The notes beneath the pieces were generated by a model. It had not been told where the DNA came from. It made no database searches and saw nothing but the letters and a program-made list of their open reading frames with translations. The position numbers and the translations under genes were made by a program. Below are positions 18,991 to 31,003 of a stretch of 64,000 nucleotides of DNA, one piece after another. Source of the stretch: Deltaproteobacteria bacterium (GTDB taxonomy: Bacteria > Myxococcota_A > Polyangia > Nannocystales > Nannocystaceae); contig JADJEE010000012.1 in assembly GCA_016709225.1 (NCBI GenBank), positions 2,027,501 to 2,091,500 on the forward strand, given 5' to 3'. Position 1 is the first letter of the stretch. Each line of letters begins with the position of its first letter.

Positions 18991-20349
18991 CTACAGCGTC
19001 AGCGGCCCCGACGTGAACTCCGGCGCGCCGAAGCTCGCGTCGCCCAGCCCGAGCAACCCGATGAACGTGCTGTAGAGATCGCCGGTGGTGCGGCCGGGTT
19101 GCGGTGAGTGGCGACCGGTCTGCAGCGCGCCACCGACCCGGCCCGCGAGCACGATCGGCAGATCGTAAGGGCTGTGCGTGGCGCCGCTGCCCATCTCGGC
19201 GGTGGAGTAGAGCAACATGTTGTCGAGCAACGTGCCGTCTTGATCGGGCATCGCCGCCAGCTGATCGATGAGGTACGCCAGCTCGCCCATGTACCAGGTG
19301 TAGACCGCGCGCGGCACCGAGACGTCGCCCATGTTGGGGATGTCGTGCACCATCGCGTGCCAACCGGTGTAGGCCCCGGGCACGCCGACGCCGAGCCACG
19401 GGAACGTCGGGCCGTCGTAGTTGGTGTACTGCAGGGTGCCGACGCGGGTGAGGTCGCAGGCCAGCGCCATCACCATCAGATCGATGAGCACGCGCGACGA
19501 GACATCGTCGCGGTTGGCATCCCACGCGCTGCCATAGGGGTTGGTGTCGTAGTCGCCGGGCAGGTTCAGCATCGGCGTGGTGCAGCCGGCACCCGCCTGG
19601 CCCTCGTTGCCGAGCTGCATCTCGAGCGCACGGATCTTGTCGGCGTGGTTCTCGAGCGTCATGCGATCGGCCGCGCTGACCTTGGGCGAAAGCCCGTCGA
19701 GCGAGCCGATCACGGTGTCGAGCACGCTCTGCCGCCGCGCATGCAGCCGCGCGATGGTGGTCGCCGGCAACATCGGGTCGACCTCGAGGTCCGAGAACAG
19801 CTGGTTGAAGATCGCGGTGGGCTCGGTGTCCGACGGCACTGGATCCGCCGCACCGGCGTAGATCGCCTGGTACTCGCCGAGGTTGCCCCCGCCGATCGCG
19901 AACTGCAACGAGCGGTAAGGCGTGGGGGCGGCCATGCGATTGGCGATCTCCTGATCGATCGACGGCCCGTCGGGCATGGCGTTGTTGAAGGTGTTGTGCG
20001 CGCTGGTGAAGATGCTGTGGCCGTTGCTGATGTGGCCGTTCTCGCCGTAGGCCGCGCCGGCTTCGTTCGCCACCTGCGACACCACCACGATGTCGGACTT
20101 GCGGCTCTCGAGCGGCGAGAGGATCGACGACAGCACCATCGCGTTGTTGGGGCCGCTGGGCGACCACTCGTCGTTGAGCGTGCCCTCGACGTGCATGAAC
20201 TGCAGGTAGCGCAGCGTCGGTTCGCCCGCGGCGCGGGCCTGCTGCATGCTCTCGAGGAACGGCAATGCCACCGCGATACCACCGGCGCCACGGAGGAAGT
20301 TGCGCCGCGTGGTGCGGCCGCGCGAGACGGGACCTGGACGTCGGAGCAT
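18991..20349 (-). CDS. DUF1552-family Tat-exported protein
   Basis: 452 residues. The N-terminus carries a twin-arginine motif (TTRRNFLRGAGGIAVALPFLE), so it should be exported folded. The body matches the DUF1552 pattern known from planctomycetes and myxobacteria: RYLQFMHVEGTLNDEW, then GHSIFTSAHN, and near the C-terminus LLYSTAEMGSGATHSPYDLP. These proteins are sulfatase-like in fold but of unknown activity. The ATG lies two bases after the stop of the DUF1592 gene, so the two form one operon, as in other genomes. Confidence 0.92.
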   Translation of the reverse strand: MLRRPGPVSRGRTTRRNFLRGAGGIAVALPFLESMQQARAAGEPTLRYLQFMHVEGTLNDEWSPSGPNNAMVLSSILSPLESRKSDIVVVSQVANEAGAAYGENGHISNGHSIFTSAHNTFNNAMPDGPSIDQEIANRMAAPTPYRSLQFAIGGGNLGEYQAIYAGAADPVPSDTEPTAIFNQLFSDLEVDPMLPATTIARLHARRQSVLDTVIGSLDGLSPKVSAADRMTLENHADKIRALEMQLGNEGQAGAGCTTPMLNLPGDYDTNPYGSAWDANRDDVSSRVLIDLMVMALACDLTRVGTLQYTNYDGPTFPWLGVGVPGAYTGWHAMVHDIPNMGDVSVPRAVYTWYMGELAYLIDQLAAMPDQDGTLLDNMLLYSTAEMGSGATHSPYDLPIVLAGRVGGALQTGRHSPQPGRTTGDLYSTFIGLLGLGDASFGAPEFTSGPLTL

Positions 20350-20351
20350 GG

Positions 20352-22076
20352 TCAGCCCTCCACCTTGCGGGTGCGGAACGCCTCGCTGCGCGCGAGCGCG
20401 ACCAACAGCGTGGGGATGTCGCCGCCGGCGGCGACGAACTCGGGTGCGAACGAATCGACCACGCAGTCGTCGACCGCACCGGGCTCGAGGCCGAAGCCGA
20501 ACTGATACAGCTGGCTGGCGAAGCAGGTCGTGACCTCGTCGCTGGCCGCGAGCTTGGCTTGGAGCTCGACCACCCCGTGGAAGCTGCCGGTCACCGCCGC
20601 CGGGCCGCCTTGCACGTCGCCGCTGTTGTCGATTGCGCTGCCGTCGACATCGACGGTGCGCAGGCCACCGATCGCATCGTAGTCCTCGAAGCCGAGGCCG
20701 ATCGGGTTCATGAGGCTGTGGCAACCGCCACAGTTCATGTGGTTGATGAGGATCTCGGTGCGCTCGCGCTCGGTCGAACCCTCGGGGTACTCGGGCACGT
20801 TCGCCATCGCATCGGCGGGTGGCGGCGGAATCGGCTCACACAGCAGCTGCGTGCGCACGACCTCGCCGCGGAAGATGGACCCGGTGTCGTTGCGGTGCGA
20901 GTGTTCCGCCAGCAGGGCGGGCCGCGTGAGGAGACCGCCGCGTTCCTCCGGCAGCGTGACGCTGGCCCAGGTGCCGGGCGCCGGCGCGTCGACGCCGAAC
21001 AGGCCCGCGACCTCGGCATCGACCTCGCTGCGGTTCGAGGTCAACAGCTGCGCGAGCGTGGGCTCGTCGCTCGCGAGCACGCCTTGCACGAAGCGCGAGA
21101 ATTCTTGATCGATCGACGCCGAGAGCTCGGCGGTGAACTGGGGGTAGACCGCGGTGTCCTTGTCGTAGGTGGGCACGCCGTCGTAGTGGTTCCACTCGCG
21201 GACGAAGCGCTCGATCGCGGGGCCGCTGCGCGAGGTGTCGGCGAGCATGCGCTCGGCCTGCGCGGCGATCTCGTCGGGGTCCTGCAGGCTGCCCGCGGCC
21301 GCGGCCGCGAACAGCTGGTCGTCCGGCATCGAGTCCCACAGCAGGAACGACAGCCGCGCGGCGATCTCGTAGTCGCCGAGCGCGATCACGCCCGGCGCGA
21401 TCTCGTCGCCGCCACGCTCGACCAAGTAGAGGAACTGCGGGGACTGCAGCGCCGCCGCGACCACCGCTCCGATGCCGTCGGCGAACCCGTCGGTGGCGGC
21501 CGCGTCGACGTACAGCGCCAGCAGTGCGGCGCGCTCGTCGTCCTCGAGCGGGCGCCGGAACGCCCGCGCGCCGAACTCGTCGATGAAGGCCTCGGCGCAG
21601 CTCTGATCCTGTGCACCGTCGCAGGTGACGACCGCGTCGACGTCGTCGATGATCTGCACGGCGACGTCTTCGGCGGCGGTGAGCAGGTCCATCGCGGTCG
21701 GCAGCGACACCACGTTGAGGCTGGGGTTGTTGCTGTAGTTCTTGTGGGTCTGGGTCTCGGGGAACGCGGCGCTGGGCGTGATCGCGCCGTCGAACAGCGC
21801 GGTGACGGTGTTGCGGTACTGCACCGCGGTCAGGCGTCGCATCGGAGCCGGACCCGCCACGGGCCCGTCGCCGCACGCCGCACTCGCGCCACCGCTGTCC
21901 GAGCCCGAGCCATCGTCGGCCGAGCCCGCCGAGCCCCCCTCGGCGCCGGCGGTGCCATCCGCCGCGCCGGCGGAGCCAGCATCACCGACCCCGTGGTAGC
22001 AGCCGGGGGCCGTGAGCCCGAGCCAACCACAGATGGACGCGAGCGTGACGAGCGGGGCGTTGCTTCGACGTGTCAT
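20352..22076 (-). CDS. DUF1592/DUF1588-family lipoprotein with CxxCH motif
   Basis: 574 residues. The signal segment ends LTAPGC, followed by a Ser/Gly/Asp linker, so it is probably a lipoprotein. Family blocks appear in order: MRRLTAVQYRNTVTALF (DUF1587-like), AFRRPLEDDERAALLALY (DUF1595-like), LSFLLWDSMPDDQLF (DUF1592), RGGLLTRPALLAEHS and CGGCHSLMNPIGLGFEDYD (DUF1588), and a C-terminal DUF1585-like part. The CGGCH is a possible c-type haem site, as in planctomycete cytochrome-like relatives. It is coupled to the DUF1552 gene downstream. The role is unknown; oxidation of an extracellular substrate is only a guess. Confidence 0.92.
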   Translation of the reverse strand: MTRRSNAPLVTLASICGWLGLTAPGCYHGVGDAGSAGAADGTAGAEGGSAGSADDGSGSDSGGASAACGDGPVAGPAPMRRLTAVQYRNTVTALFDGAITPSAAFPETQTHKNYSNNPSLNVVSLPTAMDLLTAAEDVAVQIIDDVDAVVTCDGAQDQSCAEAFIDEFGARAFRRPLEDDERAALLALYVDAAATDGFADGIGAVVAAALQSPQFLYLVERGGDEIAPGVIALGDYEIAARLSFLLWDSMPDDQLFAAAAAGSLQDPDEIAAQAERMLADTSRSGPAIERFVREWNHYDGVPTYDKDTAVYPQFTAELSASIDQEFSRFVQGVLASDEPTLAQLLTSNRSEVDAEVAGLFGVDAPAPGTWASVTLPEERGGLLTRPALLAEHSHRNDTGSIFRGEVVRTQLLCEPIPPPPADAMANVPEYPEGSTERERTEILINHMNCGGCHSLMNPIGLGFEDYDAIGGLRTVDVDGSAIDNSGDVQGGPAAVTGSFHGVVELQAKLAASDEVTTCFASQLYQFGFGLEPGAVDDCVVDSFAPEFVAAGGDIPTLLVALARSEAFRTRKVEG

Positions 22077-22220
22077 GCGCGTGCGCGAGAGGAGAGACGC
22101 ACCTCGCCGGAAGCGGGTGAACGTTTCTCGGCCGCGCGCGGGCGATTCCCTGGCCCTCGCCGACATGGCATCGTGGCGCACGAACGCTGCAGTCGCGCGC
22201 GCTAGCGCCCGGCGACTCGC

Positions 22221-23321
22221 ATGCGGCGTGCAGCCTTTGCGATGATCGTCCTGGCCTTCGCCCTTGCGACCCTGCTGTCTGCGACGCCGGCCGAGCCCGC
22301 AGCGCCGCCGCGACGCGTGGTCGTGCAGGTCGCCGAGACCGATGGCGTTGCGGCCGCGGAGCTGGCCGCGTTGGTCGAGCGGCATGGCCTCGCCGAGCCG
22401 CCACCGATGCAGGTCGCGCCCGACGACGGCACGCGCGCACGCCTGACGACCGCACGGGCGCAGTGCGACGCTGCGCCCACCGTGGCGGTCTTCTGGCTCG
22501 ATGCGCGGCGCAATGACGAGTGGCGAGTGTACGCCCTGCCCTGCGACACCGGCGCACCGTTGGTGCGGGAGATCGTGGTCACGCGCGGCGAGGAAGAGGC
22601 CTCGATCGAGGCCGCGTGGGTCATCATGCGATCCTCTTCGGTGGCGATCGCCGAGGGTCACGAGGTCGCGATGCAGGGCGCCGATCCGGCGGCGATCGAT
22701 CCCCCGACGGCGCCACCACCCGCGGCCGCGAAGCCGAGCCCGGTGGCACCGCCACCACCCCGCGACGCGCCGAAGCGGCCACTGCGATGGCAGCTCACCG
22801 CGGGCTACGGCGGCGAGGCCATGTCGACGCGCCCGCGGTGGCGCAACGGTGTGCTCGCGCGGCTGTCGTTCGCACCGCGACCACGCCTGCGGCTTGCGCT
22901 GGGCTACGCACTGCTGCTGCCCGCCACCCGCGACGAGCCCGCAGGCTTCACGTGGTGGCAGCACCAGATCGGGCTGTGGATCGCCGCGGCGCTACCGGTG
23001 CATCCCCAGCTGGCGCTCGAGCTGCGCGCGGGGCCGGAGCTCGAGCTGGTCCGGTGGCGCTCGCAGGCGGATGTCCGCGGGCGCGTGCGCGCCGTGCCGA
23101 GGGTCGGCGCCGATGTGGGTCTGCAGCCGGTGCTGGCGCGCGGGCGTCGGACCGTGCTCGCCCTCGATGTCGGGGTCGGGCTCGCGATCGCGCTCGTCGA
23201 CGTCGACTTCGTGACCTGCGCGGCGACGGCGGCGGCGTGCGCCGGGGCCGACCGGCGGGTGGTGCTCGACGCCTGGCGCGTGCGTCCCAGGGCACGCGCG
23301 GGCCTTTCCGTGCAATTCTAG
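22221..23321 (+). CDS. Exported protein with beta-barrel-like C-terminal half
   Basis: 366 residues. A signal peptide (first 25 residues, FAMIVLAFALATLLSATPAEPA) precedes a domain of about 120 residues, then a Pro-rich hinge (about 160-190). The C-terminal half shows alternating strands and ends LSVQF, a terminal-Phe pattern of outer-membrane barrels. It is the first gene of a three-gene set with an ECF sigma factor and a FecR-like regulator, 45 bases before the sigma gene. The context suggests an envelope-linked signalling unit. I do not recognise the N-terminal domain. Confidence 0.7.
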   Translation: MRRAAFAMIVLAFALATLLSATPAEPAAPPRRVVVQVAETDGVAAAELAALVERHGLAEPPPMQVAPDDGTRARLTTARAQCDAAPTVAVFWLDARRNDEWRVYALPCDTGAPLVREIVVTRGEEEASIEAAWVIMRSSSVAIAEGHEVAMQGADPAAIDPPTAPPPAAAKPSPVAPPPPRDAPKRPLRWQLTAGYGGEAMSTRPRWRNGVLARLSFAPRPRLRLALGYALLLPATRDEPAGFTWWQHQIGLWIAAALPVHPQLALELRAGPELELVRWRSQADVRGRVRAVPRVGADVGLQPVLARGRRTVLALDVGVGLAIALVDVDFVTCAATAAACAGADRRVVLDAWRVRPRARAGLSVQF

Positions 23322-23366
23322 GCGGGTGGCGAGGTTCATTCACCCGGATCGGGGGCCCGGTGCCTC

Positions 23367-23999
23367 TTGGTCGATGTGGGCCACGCCCTCGCACTGCCCT
23401 GGACCTTCGCCGCACCGGAGGACCAGACCTTGAGCCACGAGGCCGACGTGGCCCTGTTGCGCGCGGCGCTGCGTGCCGATGCGCGCGCGCAGCTCGAGCT
23501 CGTGCGTCGACTGACGCCGACGTTGCGCGCCGTCGCGACCGCGATCCTCGGGCGGGGTGGTGATGCCGACGACGGCGTGCAAGTGTCGCTCATGCGAGTG
23601 CTCGAGCGTGCATCGACCTACCGCGGCGATGCATCACTCGAACGCTGGGCGCGCACGGTAGCCGTGCGCGCGTGCCTGCGGCTCGCGGAGTCGGCTCGCC
23701 GCCACGACCGCACCGACGACGCGATCGAAGATCACGCCGAGCCCGAGGACGGCGACGACGCGCTGATCGAGACCCTGCCGGGGCCGCTCGAGAACTACCT
23801 CGAACAGCTGCCGGCGGCGCAGCGACAGGCGCTGTTGTTGCGCCACGCGTTGGGCTACTCGGTGATCGAGATCGCCGAGCTCACCAGCGTGCCGGTCGAC
23901 ACCATCAAGTCGCGGCTGCTGTTCGGCCTTCGTGCGCTGCGCAAGTCGATCCGACGCGACTCGTTCGTGGCCCGCGCGATCGGGGGCCACCGTGGCTGA
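23367..23999 (+). CDS. ECF-type RNA polymerase sigma factor
   Basis: Up to 210 residues from a TTG; a second TTG at about 23430 (LSHEADVALLRAALRADARA) is equally possible and gives a more usual length. Region 2 includes ILGRGGDADDGVQVSLMRVLE and YRGDASLERWARTVAVR. Region 4 has LPAAQRQALLLRHALGYSVIEIAELTSVPVDTIKSRL. The stop overlaps the GTG start of the FecR-like gene by 8 bases, which indicates a sigma/anti-sigma pair. Confidence 0.9.
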   Translation: MVDVGHALALPWTFAAPEDQTLSHEADVALLRAALRADARAQLELVRRLTPTLRAVATAILGRGGDADDGVQVSLMRVLERASTYRGDASLERWARTVAVRACLRLAESARRHDRTDDAIEDHAEPEDGDDALIETLPGPLENYLEQLPAAQRQALLLRHALGYSVIEIAELTSVPVDTIKSRLLFGLRALRKSIRRDSFVARAIGGHRG

Positions 24000-25122
24000 G
24001 TCGTTCGAGCACGAGCGCGACGCGGTGACCGACGGCCTCGCGGCGTTCGGCCGGCTCGAGCCCGCCCGCGACGACGACCTCGCGCGCGGACTCGCGACCG
24101 TGCAGGCGTTCGCGCTGACGCAGCGACGTGGTGCACGCATGCGTGCGATCGCCATCGGCGGACTCGCAGCGGCCGCAGCCCTGGTGCTGGCCGTCGCAGT
24201 GGCGCCACGGCTGCGCGCGTCGGGCTTCGCGGTCGAGCAGGGCGAGTTCCTCGTGCAACAGGACCGCGTGCTCGACGGCAGCAGCGTCGCGCGCGGCGAG
24301 TGGGTCGAGGTCGGCGCGAACACGGCCTGCCTGCGGGTCGCGCGGGCACGGGTGTGCGGCGAGCCCGGCACGCGCCTACGCGTGCTCGACGATCGGCGCA
24401 TCGAGCTCGACCACGGTCGCGTGCAGATCGACGCAGCGATCGCGGTCGAGACCACCCGCGGGGTCGTCGAGGGCCGCGACGACGGCCTCGTCATCGCGCT
24501 CGACGGTGGCGCGCTGGTGCTCGGCGAGTTTGCGGCGACGCTCTCGCAGGGCTCGCAGCGCATCGAGCTGGCCCCCGGCACCACGTTGGCGGCCGAGCCC
24601 GAGCCGGGCGCGACGACGCTCGCACGACGCCCTGCGACGGACACCAGCGCCGACGAGCCGGCGATCACGTTGCTCGACGACACCGCGAGCAGCGAGACCC
24701 GACCCACGCCGCGCAAGCCCAGCTCGCGGGACTCCGCGCGCGCACCGGCGATTCCGTCGGCGGGCGACATGCTGGCGGCCGCGCGCGAGCTGGCCGCCAA
24801 GGGCGAGCTGGCAGCGGCGGCGAGCGCCTACCAGAAGCTCGTGACGACGTACCCCAGCGCGGGTGAGTCCCGCGCCGCGCTGGTCTCGCTCGGTCGCGTG
24901 CAGGCCTCGCGCGGGCGCCACAGCGCTGCGCTCGCAGCCTTCGAGCGCTACCTCGCCGACGGCGGTGGGGCGCTGGCCGAGGAGGCGCAGTACGGTCGCA
25001 TCCAGGCGCTGCACGCCCTCGGCCGGGTGGCCGCCCGCGATCGTGCGATCGACGAGCTCGCGCGCGAGCACCCCCGCAGCGTGTATCTCACCAAGGCCCG
25101 CGCCCTCGCGACGCCGAGGTGA
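23992..25122 (+). CDS. FecR-like membrane anti-sigma regulator with TPR tail
   Basis: 376 residues from a GTG overlapping the sigma gene. The cytoplasmic N-terminus (about 50 residues) is followed by one membrane helix (about 45-65, IAIGGLAAAAALVLAVAV). A FecR-like beta domain covers about residues 70-200 (EFLVQQDRVLDGSSV, RIELDHGRVQIDAAI). The C-terminal part (about 260-376) contains TPR repeats (AARELAAKGELAAAASAYQKL, SRGRHSAALAAFERYL). No zinc-finger HxxxCxxC is present, unlike many anti-sigma factors. It probably holds the upstream sigma factor and senses an envelope signal. Confidence 0.85.
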   Translation: MAESFEHERDAVTDGLAAFGRLEPARDDDLARGLATVQAFALTQRRGARMRAIAIGGLAAAAALVLAVAVAPRLRASGFAVEQGEFLVQQDRVLDGSSVARGEWVEVGANTACLRVARARVCGEPGTRLRVLDDRRIELDHGRVQIDAAIAVETTRGVVEGRDDGLVIALDGGALVLGEFAATLSQGSQRIELAPGTTLAAEPEPGATTLARRPATDTSADEPAITLLDDTASSETRPTPRKPSSRDSARAPAIPSAGDMLAAARELAAKGELAAAASAYQKLVTTYPSAGESRAALVSLGRVQASRGRHSAALAAFERYLADGGGALAEEAQYGRIQALHALGRVAARDRAIDELAREHPRSVYLTKARALATPR

Positions 25123-25128
25123 GGCGAA

Positions 25129-25146
25129 CGCGGGCCCCAGCCCGCG
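25129..25146. terminator. Hairpin between convergent genes
   Basis: A perfect 7-bp stem (CGCGGGC / GCCCGCG) with loop CCCA lies just past the stop of the FecR-like gene and about 30 bases from the stop of the opposing lipoprotein gene. There is no T-run. Confidence 0.4.
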
Positions 25147-25175
25147 CGGCCCGTCACAATCAATGTGTCGAGGTA

Positions 25176-25976
25176 CTAGTTGGCGCAGACCTCGAGCTCG
25201 TCGACCATCATGGTCGTCGGCGTCGGGTTGTCGGCGTAGGTCTGCGCCATCACCAACGCCGCGGCATCGACGAGATCGCCGAGCATGTCCGCCTGCGTGA
25301 TGCTGGTGTACGTCACGCCGTCGTCGGAGGTCTCGAAGTGCACGACGGTGCCGTCGGCGCGCAGCCCGATGTACGCGGGGTACGGCGCCACCGGGAACGC
25401 CTCGTGATAGATCGAGACCTCGGCCTCGCTGGCGTCGGTGATGACCTCGCCGCCGCTCAGCTCGATCGAGATCGACCGCACGTCGTTGAGCACGGTGAGG
25501 AAGAGCAGCTCGGGCCGCGTGGGATCCGGCGGCGTCACCACGCGCATTCGCACGGTCGCGTTGCTGAACGGGAACACGTGATCGAACGCGCTGACGATGC
25601 CGGTGTCGAACACGCCGGTGGTCGGCGGCCGCAGCTTGAGCACGCCTGCGGCTTCGAGCAGCTCGGCATCCGGCTCCTGCCACGTGTTCCACATCGCGTC
25701 GATCACGTCGTTCTCGAAATCGTCGCGGTAGCAACCCGGCGGCATGAAGCCACCGCCATCGAGCGCGGTGGTGCTGCCGTCCGCGCTCCCGGTGCCGGTG
25801 CCGTTGCTGCCCTCGCTGCTGCTAGCGCCGTCGCTGCTCCCGCCGCTCGTCGGTGAGAAGGTCGCGACGCTGGTCGGGCCCATCGAGGTCCCGCTCTCGA
25901 ACGCACCCACGACCTCGTCGCCGCACCCGCAGGTCAGCGCAGCGACGACGAGCAACGCGATCCGGGTGCGAGGCAC
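25176..25976 (-). CDS. Lipoprotein of unknown function
   Basis: 266 residues from a GTG (VPRTRIALLVVAALTCGC). The signal segment ends at a Cys pair, so lipidation is likely. A Ser/Gly/Thr-rich linker runs to about residue 75. The remaining 190 residues are rich in beta strand, beginning CYRDDFENDVIDAMWNTW and including FETSDDGVTYTSI, and resemble the concanavalin-like jelly-roll modules found in surface proteins that bind glycans. That resemblance is weak. It is convergent with the FecR-like gene and divergent from the VWA gene. Confidence 0.75.
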   Translation of the reverse strand: MPRTRIALLVVAALTCGCGDEVVGAFESGTSMGPTSVATFSPTSGGSSDGASSSEGSNGTGTGSADGSTTALDGGGFMPPGCYRDDFENDVIDAMWNTWQEPDAELLEAAGVLKLRPPTTGVFDTGIVSAFDHVFPFSNATVRMRVVTPPDPTRPELLFLTVLNDVRSISIELSGGEVITDASEAEVSIYHEAFPVAPYPAYIGLRADGTVVHFETSDDGVTYTSITQADMLGDLVDAAALVMAQTYADNPTPTTMMVDELEVCAN

Positions 25977-26098
25977 GGGAGCCCACAGCGTAGACGCATC
26001 GGCCGGTGGAGCCAATCCGCGATCACCAAAACCCTCGCCCGGCCGTGGAACCAAACCCGCCGCACCGTGTCCTTGACCGCCACCGGAGCGACGACGTG

Positions 26099-28135
26099 AT
26101 GCGCAGACCCGAAGATTTCGCCGACGACGACACGGTGCACGGCCAGCCCCAACGCGCGATGGGGCGCGCCAGGACGTGGGGGGTCGCAGCCATGGCCAGC
26201 ACCGCCGTGCTCGCCGCTGGGGTCTTGGGTTGGATTGCCGTGCATGATGCGTCGCCGAGCGCGAGCGAGGGCACCGCGAGCGCGCAGGCCGACGTGGTCG
26301 TCGAAGCGATCGATGCATCGCACGCCCCGCAGGGCGCGAGTCCGCCCACCGCCGAGCCCGCGATCCCGGCACTGCGCGATGCGCCCTCGGGCATCCTCGG
26401 CGTCACGACGCAGGAGTCCGGCCACTTCCTCGCGAGCCCCCACGGCGGCGCGTTCGCGACCGGCAACGACGACGAGGACGTGTGGGGCGGGCTGAGCGGT
26501 ACCGAGATCGGTGAGGCCGCAGGCGTCGGTGGGCTCGGGCTGCGCGGCAACGGGCGCGGTGGTGGTGGCAGCGGCGAGGGCACGATCGGACTCGGCACCA
26601 CCGGTCTCATCGGCCATGGCGGCGGCGGCGGTACCGGGCAGGGCTTCGGGGGTCGCGGGGGGCATCGTGTCAGCCGCGACTCATGGCGCGAGGCCGCCAT
26701 CGCGCAGCGACCCGAGTCCGACAGCGGCGACGACTACGCCACGATCACCGAGCAGCAGTTCGTCCGCGTCGGCGACGACGCGCAGTCGACCTTCGGCATC
26801 GACGTCGACACCGCGTCGTACAGCAACGTGCGGCGCTTCCTCGAGCACGGTCAGCTACCACCGGCCGATGCCGTGCGCGTCGAGGAGCTGATCAACTACT
26901 TCCACTACGATCTCGAGCCACCCACCGACGGCCGACCGTTCGCGCTGGAGAGCGAAGTCGCCGACTGTCCTTGGGATCGAACCCACAAGCTGGTACGGGT
27001 CGCGCTCGCTGGCGAGGGCTTCAACCACGAAGATCTGCCGGCGCGCAACTTCGTGTTCCTCCTCGACGTGTCGGGCTCGATGCAGGCACCCGATCGTCTG
27101 CCGTTGCTGCGCGAGTCGCTGTCACTGCTGGCCGACCGCATGCGCCCGCAGGACCGCATCGCGATCGTGGTCTACGCCGGCGCATCGGGGATCGTGCTCG
27201 ACTCGACGCCGGGCTCCCAGAAGGGTCGCGTCCGCGCAGCGCTGCAGGAGCTCGAGGCCGGCGGCAGCACCAACGGCGGTGCTGGCATCGAGCTGGCGTA
27301 CCGCCTCGCGCAGCGGCACTTCATCGAGGGCGGCAGCAACCGCGTCATCCTCGCCACCGATGGCGACTTCAACGTCGGCATCTCAAACCGCGGCAAGCTC
27401 ACGCGGCTGATCGAGAAGAAGCGCGAGTCGGGCGTGTTCCTGTCGGTGCTCGGGGTCGGCCGCGGCAACCTCAAGGATGCGACCATGGAGTCGCTCGCCG
27501 ACAAGGGCAACGGCAACTACGCCTATCTCGACTCGCTGTCCGAGGCCCGCAAGGTGCTCGTCGAGGGTGGCGCGGCCAACCTCGTCACCATCGCCAAGGA
27601 CGTGAAGATCCAGGTCGAGTTCGATGCCACCGAGGTCGAGAGCTGGCGCCTCATCGGCTACGAGAACCGCAAGCTCGCCCATGCCGACTTCGCCGACGAC
27701 CGCAAGGACGCCGGCGAGATCGGAGCCGGTCACAGCGTCACCGCGCTGTACGAGATCGTGCCCAAGACCGGTGAGTCGGTCGGCAGTGGATCGGTCATGA
27801 AGGTGTCCGTGCGCTACAAGCGACCCAACGAGGAGACCAGCGCGCTGTTCAGCCGCGAGGTCACCGCCGACGCGCGCTCGATGGCCGCCGCCTCGCCGGA
27901 CTTCCGCTTCGCGGCCGCGGTGGCGCAGTTCGGCATGCTCCTGCGCGACTCGGACCTTCGCGGCGAGGCGACCTGGGAGAGCACACTGACGCTCGCGCGC
28001 GGCGCTACGGACGACGGCGACGGCTGTCTGCGCGAGGAGTTCATGCAGCTCGTCGCCCGTGCCGCCGAGCTCTCGAGCGCGCCGCTGCGCAAGCCGCCGG
28101 CGCGCTCGCGCTGCGAGCTCACCGCGCGCGGATGA
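26099..28135 (+). CDS. YfbK-like VWA-domain protein, membrane-anchored
   Basis: 678 residues from ATG 26099, with GGAG about 12 bases upstream. One membrane helix (about 25-45) is followed by a low-complexity Gly-rich stretch (about 130-190). The folded part starts with the VWA N-terminal domain of the YfbK family (STFGIDVDTASYSNVRRFL, EELINYFHYDL). Then comes the VWA domain (FVFLLDVSGSM, GGSTNGGAGIELAY, ATDGDFNVGIS), with all metal-site residues present, and a DUF3520-like C-terminal domain. Such proteins probably bind partner proteins in the envelope; no specific role is known. It stands alone, convergent with the TPR kinase gene. Confidence 0.92.
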   Translation: MRRPEDFADDDTVHGQPQRAMGRARTWGVAAMASTAVLAAGVLGWIAVHDASPSASEGTASAQADVVVEAIDASHAPQGASPPTAEPAIPALRDAPSGILGVTTQESGHFLASPHGGAFATGNDDEDVWGGLSGTEIGEAAGVGGLGLRGNGRGGGGSGEGTIGLGTTGLIGHGGGGGTGQGFGGRGGHRVSRDSWREAAIAQRPESDSGDDYATITEQQFVRVGDDAQSTFGIDVDTASYSNVRRFLEHGQLPPADAVRVEELINYFHYDLEPPTDGRPFALESEVADCPWDRTHKLVRVALAGEGFNHEDLPARNFVFLLDVSGSMQAPDRLPLLRESLSLLADRMRPQDRIAIVVYAGASGIVLDSTPGSQKGRVRAALQELEAGGSTNGGAGIELAYRLAQRHFIEGGSNRVILATDGDFNVGISNRGKLTRLIEKKRESGVFLSVLGVGRGNLKDATMESLADKGNGNYAYLDSLSEARKVLVEGGAANLVTIAKDVKIQVEFDATEVESWRLIGYENRKLAHADFADDRKDAGEIGAGHSVTALYEIVPKTGESVGSGSVMKVSVRYKRPNEETSALFSREVTADARSMAAASPDFRFAAAVAQFGMLLRDSDLRGEATWESTLTLARGATDDGDGCLREEFMQLVARAAELSSAPLRKPPARSRCELTARG

Positions 28136-28193
28136 GCCCGCCGCGCTCGTCCGTCGAGCACGAGCCCGCGCGACATGTGCTCGCTGGGGCGCG

Positions 28194-30764
<2,571 letters not shown>

Positions 30765-30780
30765 CTTCGGTGCCCTCGAC

Positions 30781-30789
30781 ATCGTAGCA
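30781..30789 (-). promoter_or_regulatory. Extended -10 (TGCTACGAT) of the TPR kinase gene
   Basis: On the minus strand TGC-TACGAT lies about 17 bases before ATG 30764, giving a very short leader that still includes the GAGGG ribosome-binding site. Confidence 0.45.
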
Positions 30790-30966
30790 GCGGCCTCGCG
30801 CGCCCGGGCGCGAGTGGGCCACGACGACGCAACCGTCCGCCACATTGGGCAAGTTGCCCAGCGATACCGAAGGCGAACGTAACCGCGACCGCAGTCGTCT
30901 CCGTTTGCCTGCCGTGCCCACGCACGCACCTGCCACCGCCCGCGCAGCGGCGGCGGCGAGCACTGC

Positions 30967-30975
30967 TGCTAGCCT
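30967..30975 (+). promoter_or_regulatory. Extended -10 (TGCTAGCCT) of the ABC1-type gene
   Basis: TGC-TAGCCT ends about 28 bases before the ATG at 31004. It is the same element type as seen before the neighbouring kinase gene on the other strand. Confidence 0.4.
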
Positions 30976-31003
30976 CCAGGCCGCACCCCGGATCCCCAAG
31001 ACG

